DNA from: Chrysophaeum taylorii
Taxonomy: Eukaryota > Sar > Pelagophyceae > Pelagomonadales > Pelagomonadaceae
Direction: 5' to 3'
Assembly (NCBI GenBank): GCA_029834535.1
Contig: JAQMWT010000036.1
Coordinates: 62,001-126,000 of the forward strand
DNA length: 64,000 bases
Positions within the stretch are counted from its first letter, which is position 1, and each line of letters begins with the position of its first letter. Below are positions 45,326 through 57,628 of the stretch, in pieces. The position numbers and the translations under genes are program-made. The notes beneath the pieces are model-generated. The model ran no database searches, was not told the origin of the DNA, and saw only the letters and a program-made list of their open reading frames with translations.

Positions 45326-46868
45326 ATGCGTGCGGCAAATTCTGATGTGGCAGACCGTTTAACCGCGAGCAATTCAAGCGACGACGCGATGGACGACGTG
45401 GGATCGGGAAACGCTCTGGTTCGACTGGAGATGCAGCGCGTCGCCCAGAATAAGAAGCAGATGAAGGTCCACGGTGCGGCCGCGCTCCCGAACCGCGTAG
45501 GTAACGAGCTCTTCGGCGTGCTGAGCAAACGGTCGCGGTACGGCTTTTGGCAGAGACGATATTTCGGGACGAAAGGCCAGTACCTACGGTACTACAAGAC
45601 GGTCGCCGACGCCGAGCTCCGCGCCGAGACGACCTTCCGCAAGGAGATCAACCTGTTGACCTTCAGCGACATCTACGCGCGAAGCAACGTCATCCACTTC
45701 ATCAGCGTCGGCGCGTACGGCGCCTCGCTCAAGTAGGGGGTGTGTCCAAAGCGTCCGACCCTCGCGCAGGCTTCGCACCAAGAGCATCGGCCAGGCGGAC
45801 GTGTGGGCCAAGTTCCTCGCGCGCCGCGCGGTCGACATATCGCTCGACCTCCAGAGCGAGGACGGACGAGTGCGTCTCGAGAGTATCCGAGCTCGTCCTC
45901 ATCCCTCGAAAAGATACAGGTCATGCGCGTCGAACAATCACAACAAGAAGAAGCACAAATCGAGCCGCCCCAGCCTCTGGCTGAGTCCTTCCTCGAGACC
46001 GTCGTCGGGCAGTTCGAGAACGGGAAGAGGCGAGACGACGCGAGTGGAGGATTCAACATCGATTTCGGTTCGAGTGTCTGTCTCAGAAAGAGTTAAGCAA
46101 AGCAAAGTTTCTCCCGACGCCACCCGCGTAGGCGACAACGCCCCGACCGTCAAGCCCGCCGTGCCTTCCGCCGAGATCATCCCCAAGAGGTTGACGACAG
46201 AGAACGTAAGCGCGCACGACGACGTCAACGAGCAGCTGAGGCCCCCAGGCACGCCGACCCACGATGATGTGAGCGAGAGCGAGGAAGACGAGGGGAGGGA
46301 GTACCTCCAACTTACGAGCGGCGACCGTCCTCCTTTTGGGCCAGCAACCCTCGCGCCGCCCGCGTCGTCCGACGAGACCTCCGCGCCAACCGTCGGCGTC
46401 GACGACGCTCGCTCCGACGTGCCCGCCGAGAAAACGACGCTCAAGGAACCACAACCCGCCGCCGTCGCGAGACTCACGCCATCGACGCAAGAGACTGTGT
46501 CGCCGAGCACGATGACTGCAGCGGCCTTCGAGAACAGCGACGAAACGGAAGAACTCTTGCCGCGGCCCAAAAAGCCGCGAGACTTTGATGATGACGACGA
46601 GGCGCGCGACCACCGAGATACCCCGGAGGCCAATGGGAGGAGGGACTTCGTCCAAATCGATGTCACCAAGAACGTACCGCGTGTTACAGTCAAAGATGGC
46701 GGCGAGGATGGCGGCAAAAATGGCGGCGGCGGCAAGGGCGTTGCCGAAGACGTCGTAAACATCTCGCAAGTCGACGAGCACGTGACAACCGTCACCGGCC
46801 CGGACGCGACACCGCAGCTCTCGCGGCCCTCGTCGTTTGATGACCGGCAATCCTGCGCGATCAGCTGA
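45326..46868 (+). CDS. PH-domain protein with long disordered tail
   Basis: About 473 residues in four exons (45326-45732, 45770-45869, 45920-46073, 46108-46868). Introns are 37, 50 and 34 nt, with GT-AG ends and preserved frame. Residues about 60-165 form a PH domain: GVLSKRSRYGFWQRRYF, YLRYYKT, a variable loop, then LRTKSIGQADVWAKFL as the C-terminal helix. The remaining 300 residues are Pro/Ser/Glu-rich and probably unstructured. PH domains bind phosphoinositides or proteins; the specific ligand is unknown. Confidence 0.75.
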
Positions 46869-47225
46869 ACCTGTGCTTTCAATAAGAAATCCTAAGCGTT
46901 CAACCAACCTGGCACCATTCCGCGCGAGTTTCCGGCTCATCACGTCTCCTTGCCAGTAGTCCTTCCTGATGCCACGAGGAAGGGAACCGCTTGTTCGCAC
47001 CACACTATCGCAAGAACAGCCTACGGGGTGCTTTCACGTACTTCGACGATGGCGACAGCGACTACGACGACGACATTGCGCAATCACAAAGAGAATAGCG
47101 TCACCTTCGGTTTTCCTACTCGTTGCGCCCTCTTGGTCCCTTCTCCTCGTGTCGCCCCACAATTACACGTCGCTCATTATTATGTTCTTCTTCGCGTTGT
47201 TCTTGCCCTCCTGCGAATCAAAATC

Positions 47226-47261
<36 letters not shown>

Positions 47262-47558
47262 GTCAGTGGCGGAACGCGAGCCGTCATATTACCGTCGTGA
47301 TCAGATCCCCCTCCTGCAGTGCGGGATATATATTCTCTGGCCCGTTTTATTAGCGGCCTGTAATTAACGACTTCGAGCCGCCGCAGCCGCAGTACAGTGC
47401 CGGCGCCTCGCTCGCGAGACCCCTCCAAGCGGCTACCCCTCCGTGTCTCAACGGATTCCAGCGCGTGTAATCCGTGTCGCCCTCGTCGTCTCCTTGCGCA
47501 GAGCGGCAGAAAGAGGTGGGCGGCGCTCTTGTTGCGAGGCATCAAAAGGCTGCAGGCG
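46869..47558. other. Intergenic spacer
   Basis: No gene supported. It includes an ATC microsatellite (47230-47262) and the upstream region of the V-ATPase G gene. Confidence 0.55.
47230..47262. repeat. (ATC)n microsatellite
   Basis: About eleven uninterrupted ATC units. Confidence 0.9.
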
Positions 47559-48088
47559 ATGGCGACTGCGGGGATTCAAGAGTTGATGAGCGCGGAAAAC
47601 CGTGCGAGTCAGGTACGTCGACGATAACCTTGCGTGGTGTGGGTGATGAGCTTCTCGCAGATAGTCGCCGAGGCGCGAGCGGGTATGAGATTCGCGAGCG
47701 TCGTAAAATGTCCCCGTAGCGCGCGGCGAGAGGATGAAGGAGGCGAAGCGCGAGGCGTCAGCGGTGATCGAGAAGCTTCGGTCGGAGAAGCAAGCCGAGT
47801 TTGAATCTTCGAGCCAAGCGGTAGGCCTCGTGATGATATTAACGTCACGTCGGCGCAGACCCAAACCAAGGACGAGTTCGCCGAGTTAAAAGCCAAGACA
47901 GAATCCGACATCGACGATATGACGTGAGCGGTACCTCGAAAGCGACGCGAAGCGTCTTCCGCAGGAAGCAATTCAACGCCAACAAGGCTTCTGTAACCAA
48001 CATGATCGTCAAAGTCGTGACCGATGTCGATCTCAAGCTCCCGGAGACTCGGATTCTCCAAGGCAAACGAGCTAGCGGCCGGGTCTGA
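47559..48088 (+). CDS. V-type ATPase subunit G, five exons
   Basis: Peripheral-stalk subunit of the vacuolar proton pump, 121 residues after splicing; family usually about 115-120. Exons: 47559-47612, 47661-47682, 47720-47820, 47859-47923, 47965-48088; introns are 37-48 nt, all GT-AG. Joined protein starts MATAGIQELMSAENRASQ, continues IVAEARAA, then RMKEAKREASAVIEKLR and EKQAEFESSSQA, and ends near IVKVVTDVDLKL. This follows the GIQ.LL.AE..A...V..AR pattern and the helical N-half of subunit G. No single open frame is longer than one exon, so six-frame searches miss it. Confidence 0.9.
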
Positions 48089-48620
48089 GCCGCACAAGAC
48101 AGACTCTCTCCCTCCTCCTGAGTGTGCGTAGCTTGAAGATATCACGGTGGTCAGCAGCTCCCCCGTGCGTCGCTCGCGATTCCCTCTTCTATATTTTTTT
48201 TTGTTTCGTCGCTCGAGGATAAAAAAATCCGACATATGCGATAGCCGCCCTTCCCGAAGGCGTCGCTCGGACACGCGCACAAATCCACGACGCACCACGC
48301 GATATATATTCTACACTCCACCGCCCTTCATACTCGGAGGCAGCGGCAACGACGGACGTGCCACTCGGCGGTAAGGTAGGTAGTACCGTGCAGTGAATTC
48401 AGTTGTTGTTGTGGCACCAGACTTAAGGGTTTAGGAGTTAACTCAAAGGTTAATGAAGTGCGGGGTCGAGCGGAGCGGTGCGCTGTTTCAAGCAGCTTTT
48501 AGATTGGGGGGGGTCAGAGCGTCGAGCGGAAAGGGAAAAGAGAACCGAGTGGAATGGAAGCGAGGAGCCGATTATAGGGTTTTCACGAAGTTCAGGGTTA
48601 GGGAACTGCAGTCTGAGAAT
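48089..48620. other. Intergenic spacer with dispersed-repeat copy B
   Basis: No gene seen. A frame open from 48453 into RAD51B is not taken as coding because it runs through the dispersed repeat. Confidence 0.6.
48427..48530 (+). repeat. Dispersed repeat, copy B
   Basis: GGGTTTAGGAGT, AACTCAAAGGTT, a longer spacer, TTCAAGCAGCTT, then AGATTGG and GAGCGTCGAGC; same blocks and order as copies A and C. It lies about 90 bp upstream of RAD51B. Confidence 0.75.
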
Positions 48621-50402
<1,782 letters not shown>

Positions 50403-50533
50403 TTATGTCATGTTCCGGTACATAGTACCGGACACACAGTCCGAGGTACCGGAACCAATCTACCAACACTCAGTAGATATATTGCATCCAGTAATATATT
50501 ACTATTTATATTACTATTACAACGTGAGACGTG

Positions 50534-52234
50534 ATGAACGAGGTGGCCAAGCCGCACGCGCCAGCGCCAGCTCGAAAATCGCCGCGAGCATCCAAGCAGA
50601 CTGGACTCAAGATGACAAAATCTTCGGACAAGATCATAGTCTCGGTACACGACGACAAGTATCTTCGCGAGGCGGTGCCCTACGCGGAGTCGCCCGCACG
50701 GCCAAAGCAGAGCGCGGTGCCGACGGTCGCCAGCGCGGCGCACGCCGTCGCGACGGCGCGCTGCAATCGCATCGTGCGCGACGCCGCGCCGTGGTGGCTT
50801 CGCAGCGGTGCTCACGATGCATCCTCTATTCTCATTCTGCACTTGAAGGAGATATACGAGCAGTTGAAGAGCACAAGCGTCGACGACGAAATGAGGCGCG
50901 AGGAACTTGCGAAACTGCGAGATGCCTTGTGTGCTGCCGAGGCCGCCGGCTCGGCGATGGCTCAAGGCAGCGTGCAAGCTAGTCTCGCGCTTAAAGCAGT
51001 GAAGCTCGGGACCGAGGATCTCGAGAACAGATTGCAGCGTGAGGTAGATAGGCGAGAACGCGCCGAGGCGATTGCGGCCTCTGCCGAGGCCAATCGAGAC
51101 GCGGCCGTCCTGCGCCAGGAAGTCTTGCAGTGCCGGCATGACCAGATCAGAGACGCGTGCGATCAAGCGTACCAACAAATATGCCGATGCCGCAAGAAAG
51201 AGGTCTTAACGCAACTCAAGATGCTGGCATTTCAGCAAGACCGGGAGGCCATTTGCAAGGCTTTGGAGGACCGCGCGCTACAGGCGGAGGTTGAGGCCGC
51301 GAGGCGGGATAGCGTCGACGATGTCAACACAGCCTTGGTTGCGGAAATTACACTGCTTCACGTCGAGCTCCACAAGCTTCGAACCGAGCTGACACGAAAT
51401 AAAGGCAACCCGGACGCGCTGGTCTTCAAGACAGATAACGATCCTCTCAAATTCAGGCCGCGAATCACAGCCGTGAGCGTGCTCCCCAGAGTTGGGCATT
51501 CCTTTCGTTTGTCTGTTCAGACTTGTCTCAGTTTTTTGTTTATGGCCGCGTTTGGCACGTCGTGGTGCAAACTGTGTAGCTCGCATAAAATCCACTCGAC
51601 GCAGATTATGACGAATATGTATAAGAAGAGCAAGAAGCTCGAAAGGCGAAACACGCCTGACACGGCACACAACGAGAAACTCATGGCAAGATTGGAAGAG
51701 TTAGGCGTCTCTCCTCCCAAGTCAGACCAAGCCAAAATCCACGACTTTGTCGACCAATCGCATCCCAACCTGCGATCATCGGCGGCCACAACACCAAAAC
51801 AGACTACAGCGCCCAAGCCGTCGCGGGAGTCTCCGTCCCAACAGTCAACCCCGCGGCCTACGTCGGCTTTGAACAAACTAAAGGACACCGCAGGAGGTCC
51901 GGGCGGCTCCCAGATGCAGACCCAGACGACAAAAACATCCAATCCCACGCGGCGAGAGCCTCCATGTGCAGATTCCAACGCAGCCCTGCAGACCTCATCG
52001 CAATCGTCGACATCGTCACGACAGAAAGTGACATGGAAATCCAAGCCGCTCGTCAAATCGTCGCAGTCGTCGTTTAGATCGCACGTCATCCGTCCGAAAG
52101 ATAAGCAAGCAGAAGAGCGGGCCAACGCGCTACAGCGACGACTTAACTACCAGCCGACTTTCTCTGAACGAGAATTGCTGCTGGCGGCGACTCGATCCGC
52201 TACCAAGCCACGCAAGAACGCAGCACCGTCATGA
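50534..52234 (+). CDS. Coiled-coil protein of unknown function
   Basis: About 566 residues from ATG 50534. Residues about 95-300 are strongly helical with heptads (AAEAAGSAMAQGSVQASLAL, then EDLENRLQREVDRRERAEA). The last 180 residues are Ser/Thr/Pro/Gln-rich. Codons around 51472-51519 (VSVLPRVGHSFRLSVQ) could be a 48-nt in-frame intron beginning GTGAGC and ending TTCAG, since this stretch interrupts an otherwise uniform helix-to-linker transition. No family recognised. AAATAAATG follows the stop, a likely poly(A) signal. Confidence 0.6.
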   Translation: MNEVAKPHAPAPARKSPRASKQTGLKMTKSSDKIIVSVHDDKYLREAVPYAESPARPKQSAVPTVASAAHAVATARCNRIVRDAAPWWLRSGAHDASSILILHLKEIYEQLKSTSVDDEMRREELAKLRDALCAAEAAGSAMAQGSVQASLALKAVKLGTEDLENRLQREVDRRERAEAIAASAEANRDAAVLRQEVLQCRHDQIRDACDQAYQQICRCRKKEVLTQLKMLAFQQDREAICKALEDRALQAEVEAARRDSVDDVNTALVAEITLLHVELHKLRTELTRNKGNPDALVFKTDNDPLKFRPRITAVSVLPRVGHSFRLSVQTCLSFLFMAAFGTSWCKLCSSHKIHSTQIMTNMYKKSKKLERRNTPDTAHNEKLMARLEELGVSPPKSDQAKIHDFVDQSHPNLRSSAATTPKQTTAPKPSRESPSQQSTPRPTSALNKLKDTAGGPGGSQMQTQTTKTSNPTRREPPCADSNAALQTSSQSSTSSRQKVTWKSKPLVKSSQSSFRSHVIRPKDKQAEERANALQRRLNYQPTFSERELLLAATRSATKPRKNAAPS

Positions 52235-52483
52235 GAAATAAATGACCACGATACTACCATCCGCACGTCGACGACCATTCCCGACAAGCTCTCCATTCAC
52301 CCTCTCTCGATGGCGGACGGCGCGCGTGCTCGGCACGTATGTAGATGTAAAGAAGACAACGCGCGGAATTTTTAAGCGTGCTATCAATAATCATCTGCCC
52401 GATCTCCTTTATCATCACTCTACCATTGATGCTCGACCACCACCAGGTCCTGCTCTTTTTGTTGGCGATTTCATCAATCACGG

Positions 52484-54945
52484 CTATGGAGTCGAGGCCG
52501 ACGAACGGCGCAACGCTGCACGAGTGGACAGCGGCATAATATCTGCGGCCGTATCAAGGCGCTTGCGGAGGAGGGCTGTAAAGAGCACGTCCGGGTCGAT
52601 GATTCCCAGAAGGGTGTGTGGCGGCAGCGATCGGAGGGCGTCCGCCGGCGAGCGCTTTCCGACAGATCTAGGAGCGGCGAAGCGCCCAGCTGTGGTTCGC
52701 CTGGACGAGGTGGTGGACTTAATATTCTTTTTCTTGGGGTCGGCCGCGTCTTGGTGGTCGAGAAGGGCGGCGGTAGCGATGGCAAGGAGTCCGTTTGACC
52801 ACGATGGTCCCGGCGGTTTGGTTGGGAGCGACTTGAAGAAGACACCGCCCGAGCACTCGACGACTTCCTTGAGCTCGTCGTCGGGCGGAAGCTTGGTGGC
52901 ATCGCGCGCGCCGGGAGCAACAGCGACGGCGTACCCGGCGAGGACTCGGTCGGTCGAGGCTAGGGTGTCAACGAGCGAAAATTGCCACTTGCGTTCCGCG
53001 TCGGCATCGCGCACGGTGTATTTGGTCGTGTCGAGCGCGGAACCCGCAGCAGACGATGCGTCGAGCCAGTCGGAGGTCACGACGTGATGGGCGACGCTGA
53101 TGGCCGCCAGGAACTTTGGGGTGCGCTTGATCTTGTTGTCAGTCACGATGTGCGTGGCGTCGCGAGCGCGACCCGCTTCCTTTGCGCCGAATGCGGCGAG
53201 CGCTCGCGCTTTGGCCTTGCTGTCCATCTTGAACCCGGTGCAGAGCACCACGACATCATTGTGTCGTTTTCGCCCGGGGGTCTCGGGAGTGGCAGTTGCC
53301 GCCTTGCGTTTCTTTCCCGTCGTCGCCAACGCTGCCGGCTTCCTCGGCTGCTCCTCCGATTTGGCGCGGGCTTTGGTTTTTTTTTTCGACGTCGGCTCGT
53401 TGCCTTCGGATGCGGGACGGGTCTTGGCAACTGTTTTTCGCGGCTGTTCGGCATCGTCGGCGGCGGTGTCTTCGGACGAGGCGCGAGTCTTGACCTTCTT
53501 CTTTGCCGGGTCCGCGCGGGTCTCGGCTTGGTCGTCGGTCTCGTCGGACGCTGTTGCTGCCGCGCGCTTTTTCTTCCGAACTGGTCGCGCTCTTACGGGT
53601 GCTTGATCATCGGTGCACCTCTCGCTCGCTGCTGCAGATGCGCGCCGACCCTTATTCCTCGGTGGGTGCAAGGCTGACACGTTGAGAGATTTTTTCTCGT
53701 CCTCTCGAGATGCCGTCGATGCTGCTGCTGCTGCTGCTGCTGCTGTTGCGCCGACTTTCTTCTTTCCCCGTCGCGCTTTCGCTTTTGCTGCTGCTGCTGC
53801 TGATGCGTTCTCGTCGGTCTCGTCGTCGGACGTTTCTGCCGAGCACTCCTTCTTCCTCCCAGGTTGCCGTTTGTCGGGTGCTTCGTCGTCCTCCGTCTTC
53901 TCCGAGGAGGCTGCTGCCGTCGCGTTCATCCCGCGCGGCTCGTCGTCGTCGGCGGCGGCGGATACGTCGTCGTCCGTCTCGTCGGATAACAGTGCTTTGC
54001 GGCGCGCTTGCTTCATCATTCCCGGTGATGGCTCTAAGGTGTCATCCTCATCGGTTGATGACACCGCCGCCGCGCGAATTCTGTTTTCGTTTTTGCCTCG
54101 TAGCGACGAGGACGACGACGACTCTCCGGCGGGAGCGGCATCCGACGCGCCAGTCTTCTCCCGCGACGCCACCGCGTCGTCGATCTTGGTGTACACCCGG
54201 AAGCCATCATCGTAGTCATCGTCGTCGCACGTCGCATCGTCGTCGAAGTCGAGGACGCGTTTGGATGACGACTTGGGCGACTCCCGTCGCGGACGCGAGT
54301 CCGGCGTAGGAAGCTCGGTCCGAAGGCCGCGCGCGAGGTGGGCCGAGCACTCGAGGACGCGCGCCAAGCTGTGTGCCGGCATCGCCGAGCTAAGAGCGGC
54401 ATCGTCCCGCGCGTCGCCGGGACTCCCCGGCGTTGGCGCCGCCACGAACTCCTCTTCGGCGCCCCATTCGAGCGAGTACGAAAAGCAGCCAAACCGCACG
54501 ATCCCGCCGAGCCCGAGCTTCTCCGAGATTCGCTTGCGACACACCGTCTCGGGACCGTTGCCGCAGCGAACCACCGTTCTCGCCAACGCGCGCACCAGCC
54601 TGCGCGCGATCATCACGGCGTCGAGCGACGGACGCACGCGTGCTTCGGTTCGTCCTCGACGTCGCGAACCTCGACCACGGCGTGTCGCGACGCTATAGAC
54701 CTGCTCGCGCGTCCCGACGCAACAACTGGAACCCACCCGTGCGGTATCGACACGTACGGCGCGTCCTCGTCGTCCCACGCGGTGTCACCGCCCACGATGT
54801 TCTCGCCCTCGCGCAGCTCGAGCGTTGCGGGGACGTTTGCCGTCGTCGTCACGCGGACCAGGCGAGCGATGACGGGGCATGGGTCCTCTTCTTCATCCCC
54901 CATCATCTCCACCGGCTGCGTCTCTGCTCCGAGATCCAACACCAT
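52484..54945 (-). CDS. FHA plus tandem BRCT protein, MDC1-like architecture
   Basis: About 795 residues in three exons (54945-54737, 54700-54638, 54599-52484; introns 36 and 38 nt). Joined N-terminus forms an FHA domain: LELREGENIVGG, then SIASRHAVVEVRD, NGPETVCRKRI and IVRFGCFSYSLEW. The middle 400 residues are low-complexity, Lys/Ala/Asp-rich. The C-terminus has two BRCT repeats: VVLCTGFKMDSKAKARALAA, then ARDATHIVTDNKIKRTPKFL and HHVVTSDWLDAS; the second is AGYAVAVAPGARDA... to HTLLGIIDPDVLF. This domain order and the BRCT sequence recall animal MDC1, a reader of phosphorylated H2AX at DNA breaks. Phosphopeptide binding is inference. ATG could also be 14 codons later (MMGDEEE). Confidence 0.78.
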
Positions 54946-55669
54946 GCTGCTGCTGCTTCTCCTACTCTAAGGCGGCGGGGGGGAGAGCGGTGGTGGCGGC
55001 TCCCATCGTTTCAAAATGTAAGGGTTATTGTTATTGTCCTTGCGAGGGAGAGCGGTGGTGGCGGCTCAAATCGTTTCAAAATGTAAGGGTTATTGTTATT
55101 GTCCTTGCGACAAAAAAAAAAAAAAAAAAAAAGAAAACAACAACAACAAAACAACAGCTCTCTCCGAAAAAAACCCTCCCTCCTCGTCGTCGGACCTGTT
55201 TCTGACTGACGTCAGCGAGTCTGCGTCTGACGCGAAAAAACTCGGGCGTCTAGACTTGGTTTGGTTGAAGTTCCAATCTTGTCTCGGCGGATTCAATTCA
55301 ACTTCAACGTAACTAGCCGGTATTGAGCTTTTGAATGAAAACCCTCAGAACCCAGAGAGCCGATCTTCGATTCCTCAACACTTCGGATTAGATCGTAGTC
55401 CGTTGACAACTTTGGTTGTTGTTGGCTATGGGACTCAGCTTTCTGCTGGGCCAGAACGCGGCCGCGCTTGGACGGGTGCGAGGCTGGAGGATGTGAGCTA
55501 GCATTTCAGCTCCGTCCAAAGGGCCGACCGACCCCCGCAGAGAGCTTGCGAAAGCTCGCAGGGCCATCGGCGGCCAAACGACCAGACCCCCTCCTTTGCT
55601 GCTGCTGCTGCTGCTGACTCAGAAGACTGGCCGAGTCAATGCGATCGCACCACCGGTCGTCCTGAGGTC
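54946..55669. other. Intergenic spacer with tandem duplication
   Basis: Contains the 65-bp tandem duplication, a poly(A) tract at about 55111-55131 and a CTG run near 55599-55616. No gene seen. Confidence 0.6.
54981..55110. repeat. 65-bp tandem duplication
   Basis: Two head-to-tail copies, starting at 54981 and 55046, differ by only about two bases (CTCCCATCG against CTCAAATCG). Each includes GTAAGGGTTATTGTTATTG. It starts 36 bp upstream of the MDC1-like start codon. Confidence 0.9.
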
Positions 55670-57547
55670 ATGACGGATCGTCCTCCCGAACCTGGACGCG
55701 GTATCAAGCGCCAGCACGAGGAAACCGCCCCCGACGCTGTTCCGCTCCGGACCGGGCAGTGGACCGTCGCGGAGATGGCCTTTGCGAACAAAGTCATAGA
55801 GTATTTCGACAAGGGCTCGTTGCCCAACTGTACCAACGGTACCACCCTGCGCGCCTTGTTGGCCGACATCCTCCACTGCTCGCCGATGCGCATCTCCAAA
55901 AAGTACGCCGGCGACGACGCCATCGGGAAGCGCACGTTCACCAAGCTCTCGGTTCGTCTGTCTCGGGAGTGCCCCACCCACGTCTCTCGTGTGATTGCCG
56001 CAGGCCATCGACAAGGCGCAGCTGGCACGTCGTCAAGATCTTCGCCCCGCGTCTTTCTTGACGCGTCACGCAGGAGGAGTTGCGAGCGCTCGAGCTCGAG
56101 TTTCACGAGTCGCTGCAGGGCCGAGCGCGATGGCCACTGGTATACTATTGTCTTTGTCTTGAATGATAGATCGATCGATCGCGCAGGTCGAATGGAAAAC
56201 CTTGCTCCTCGGCCGCACTGATTCGGGCGGCCCGACGACCGTGCCGCAGCAGCCGTCGCGGCACGCGCCCGGCTACCCCGTCGCCGAGACCGCGGGGTTG
56301 CCAATCCTCGGCGCCCCCGGCCCTCGACCACCCTACATGATGCAACCGCCGCCCGTCCCCTCGCCCCCCCGCGGCAATGCCCCAGCGTCGTCACCGAAGA
56401 GTTCGTGTGTATGTCGCGTCCTGTGAAACTGGCTCAAGGCACAGGCCAGCGCGAGGTGCGCTACACGCTCCACGAGCTCAAGGAACACTGCCAACCTATT
56501 TCGCACTCGCCGCGGCGTTTCGTTTCCGCGATTTTCGTGAGAACCGCGCAGGCTCGGCAGGCTGGCTGCCGAACCGAGTCCGGTGAGCGCGCTTGTTTTT
56601 TTTTCGCCCCCCGCAAACCACAACCCCCAGGCGCCGACGGCGAGCGACGCGTTGGAAAGCGCCGCCGCCGTGCCTTCGCCGGCTTTCGACCCGGCGGTGT
56701 GGCAGCAATACAGCGCTCCTCTTCAACCTCGTCCGCCGCGCGACGCGACGCGCCGATCCGTGTCTCGTGTATGGCAGGGCTCTCTCATGTAGGAACGACG
56801 CAGGTTGCACCAAGAGGTCTACGGCTGGATACCAAGAGATCTTGGGGTTCCCGCCGAGACGGACCCGCTAATGACCCGCGTCCTCGACACGGGCCGTCCG
56901 CGACCGTACGTCGAGGAAGGCCGACGACGAACCGTGCGCCCACCAGTCTCGTGAGGACGAGACCATTTTGTCGCCAGGTGCCGGGGACGGAAGGGACGCC
57001 ACCTACGCTGCAGAGTCGGCTTCAGGACGCGCGCGGCACCGCGCCGTGAGTTGCGGAGTCCGGAGAGGTGGGAAGTGTCGAAATCATCGATGTGTGCTGC
57101 CGCAGCTTCCCGCCACACGAACCTCTGTCGGCTGATACCGTGCAACAAGAGCTCCATCGCATCGCCGCCGAACAGCAATATCGTCATCGGCATCAACTTC
57201 GCCCGCAACACCAACCCGTGCTGCCTTTATCCCAGCCGCACCAAGAGTTGCCGCGGGATGACGCTCCGAGCACGGGCTTTCTGGAAGGCGTGGAGCCGCG
57301 GGGTCCTGCGCCCCTCGACCAAACTCACCTGCCCGTCGACGACGACGACGACGCTGACCACGTGGCAGTGCAGGATGACTCGCTCTTGCGGCCGCAGATC
57401 CATTATGACCGCAGACACGAACCAGATGTACAGCTTACTGCGCAAGGGCATTTGCAACCGGTGGTACCCAGCCACGGCACTCCCTACGTGCCGCCTGTGC
57501 CGAGAGCCCACCAACACGTGCTGCCTCCACAACGCGGTGACGCGGAT

Positions 57548-57579
<32 letters not shown>

Positions 57580-57628
57580 CGACGTGCTCGCATCACACGA
57601 ACCACCTCCAGGAGAAGGGGGTGCATGA
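55670..57628 (+). CDS. Multi-exon protein with PMRISKK-type DNA-binding-like domain
   Basis: Exon 1 (55670-55951) encodes W..AE..FA..VIEYF, NGTTLRALLADIL, HCSPMRISKKYAG and IGKRTF. I recall this pattern from many uncharacterised stramenopile proteins; a nuclear, DNA-binding role is inferred. Further exons traced: 56004-56024, 56074-56139, 56187-56406, and a fifth from 56445. The short exons code a coiled coil (EELRALELEFHESLQ). Later exons less sure: coding-like AVWQQYSAPLQP at about 56700, a segment VYGWIPRDLGVP near 56820, and a final exon from 57101 (FPPHEPLSADTVQQELH) rich in Pro/His/Gln/Asp to a stop at 57628. The 56025-56073 intron appears to be GC-AG. Confidence 0.55.

Noticed and set aside
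46083-47003. 306-residue minus-strand frame
   Set aside because: Antisense to the low-complexity tail of the PH-domain gene.
48453-48620. N-terminal extension of RAD51B
   Set aside because: The 56 extra codons pass through a dispersed repeat and have no family similarity; ATG 48621 fits the family length.
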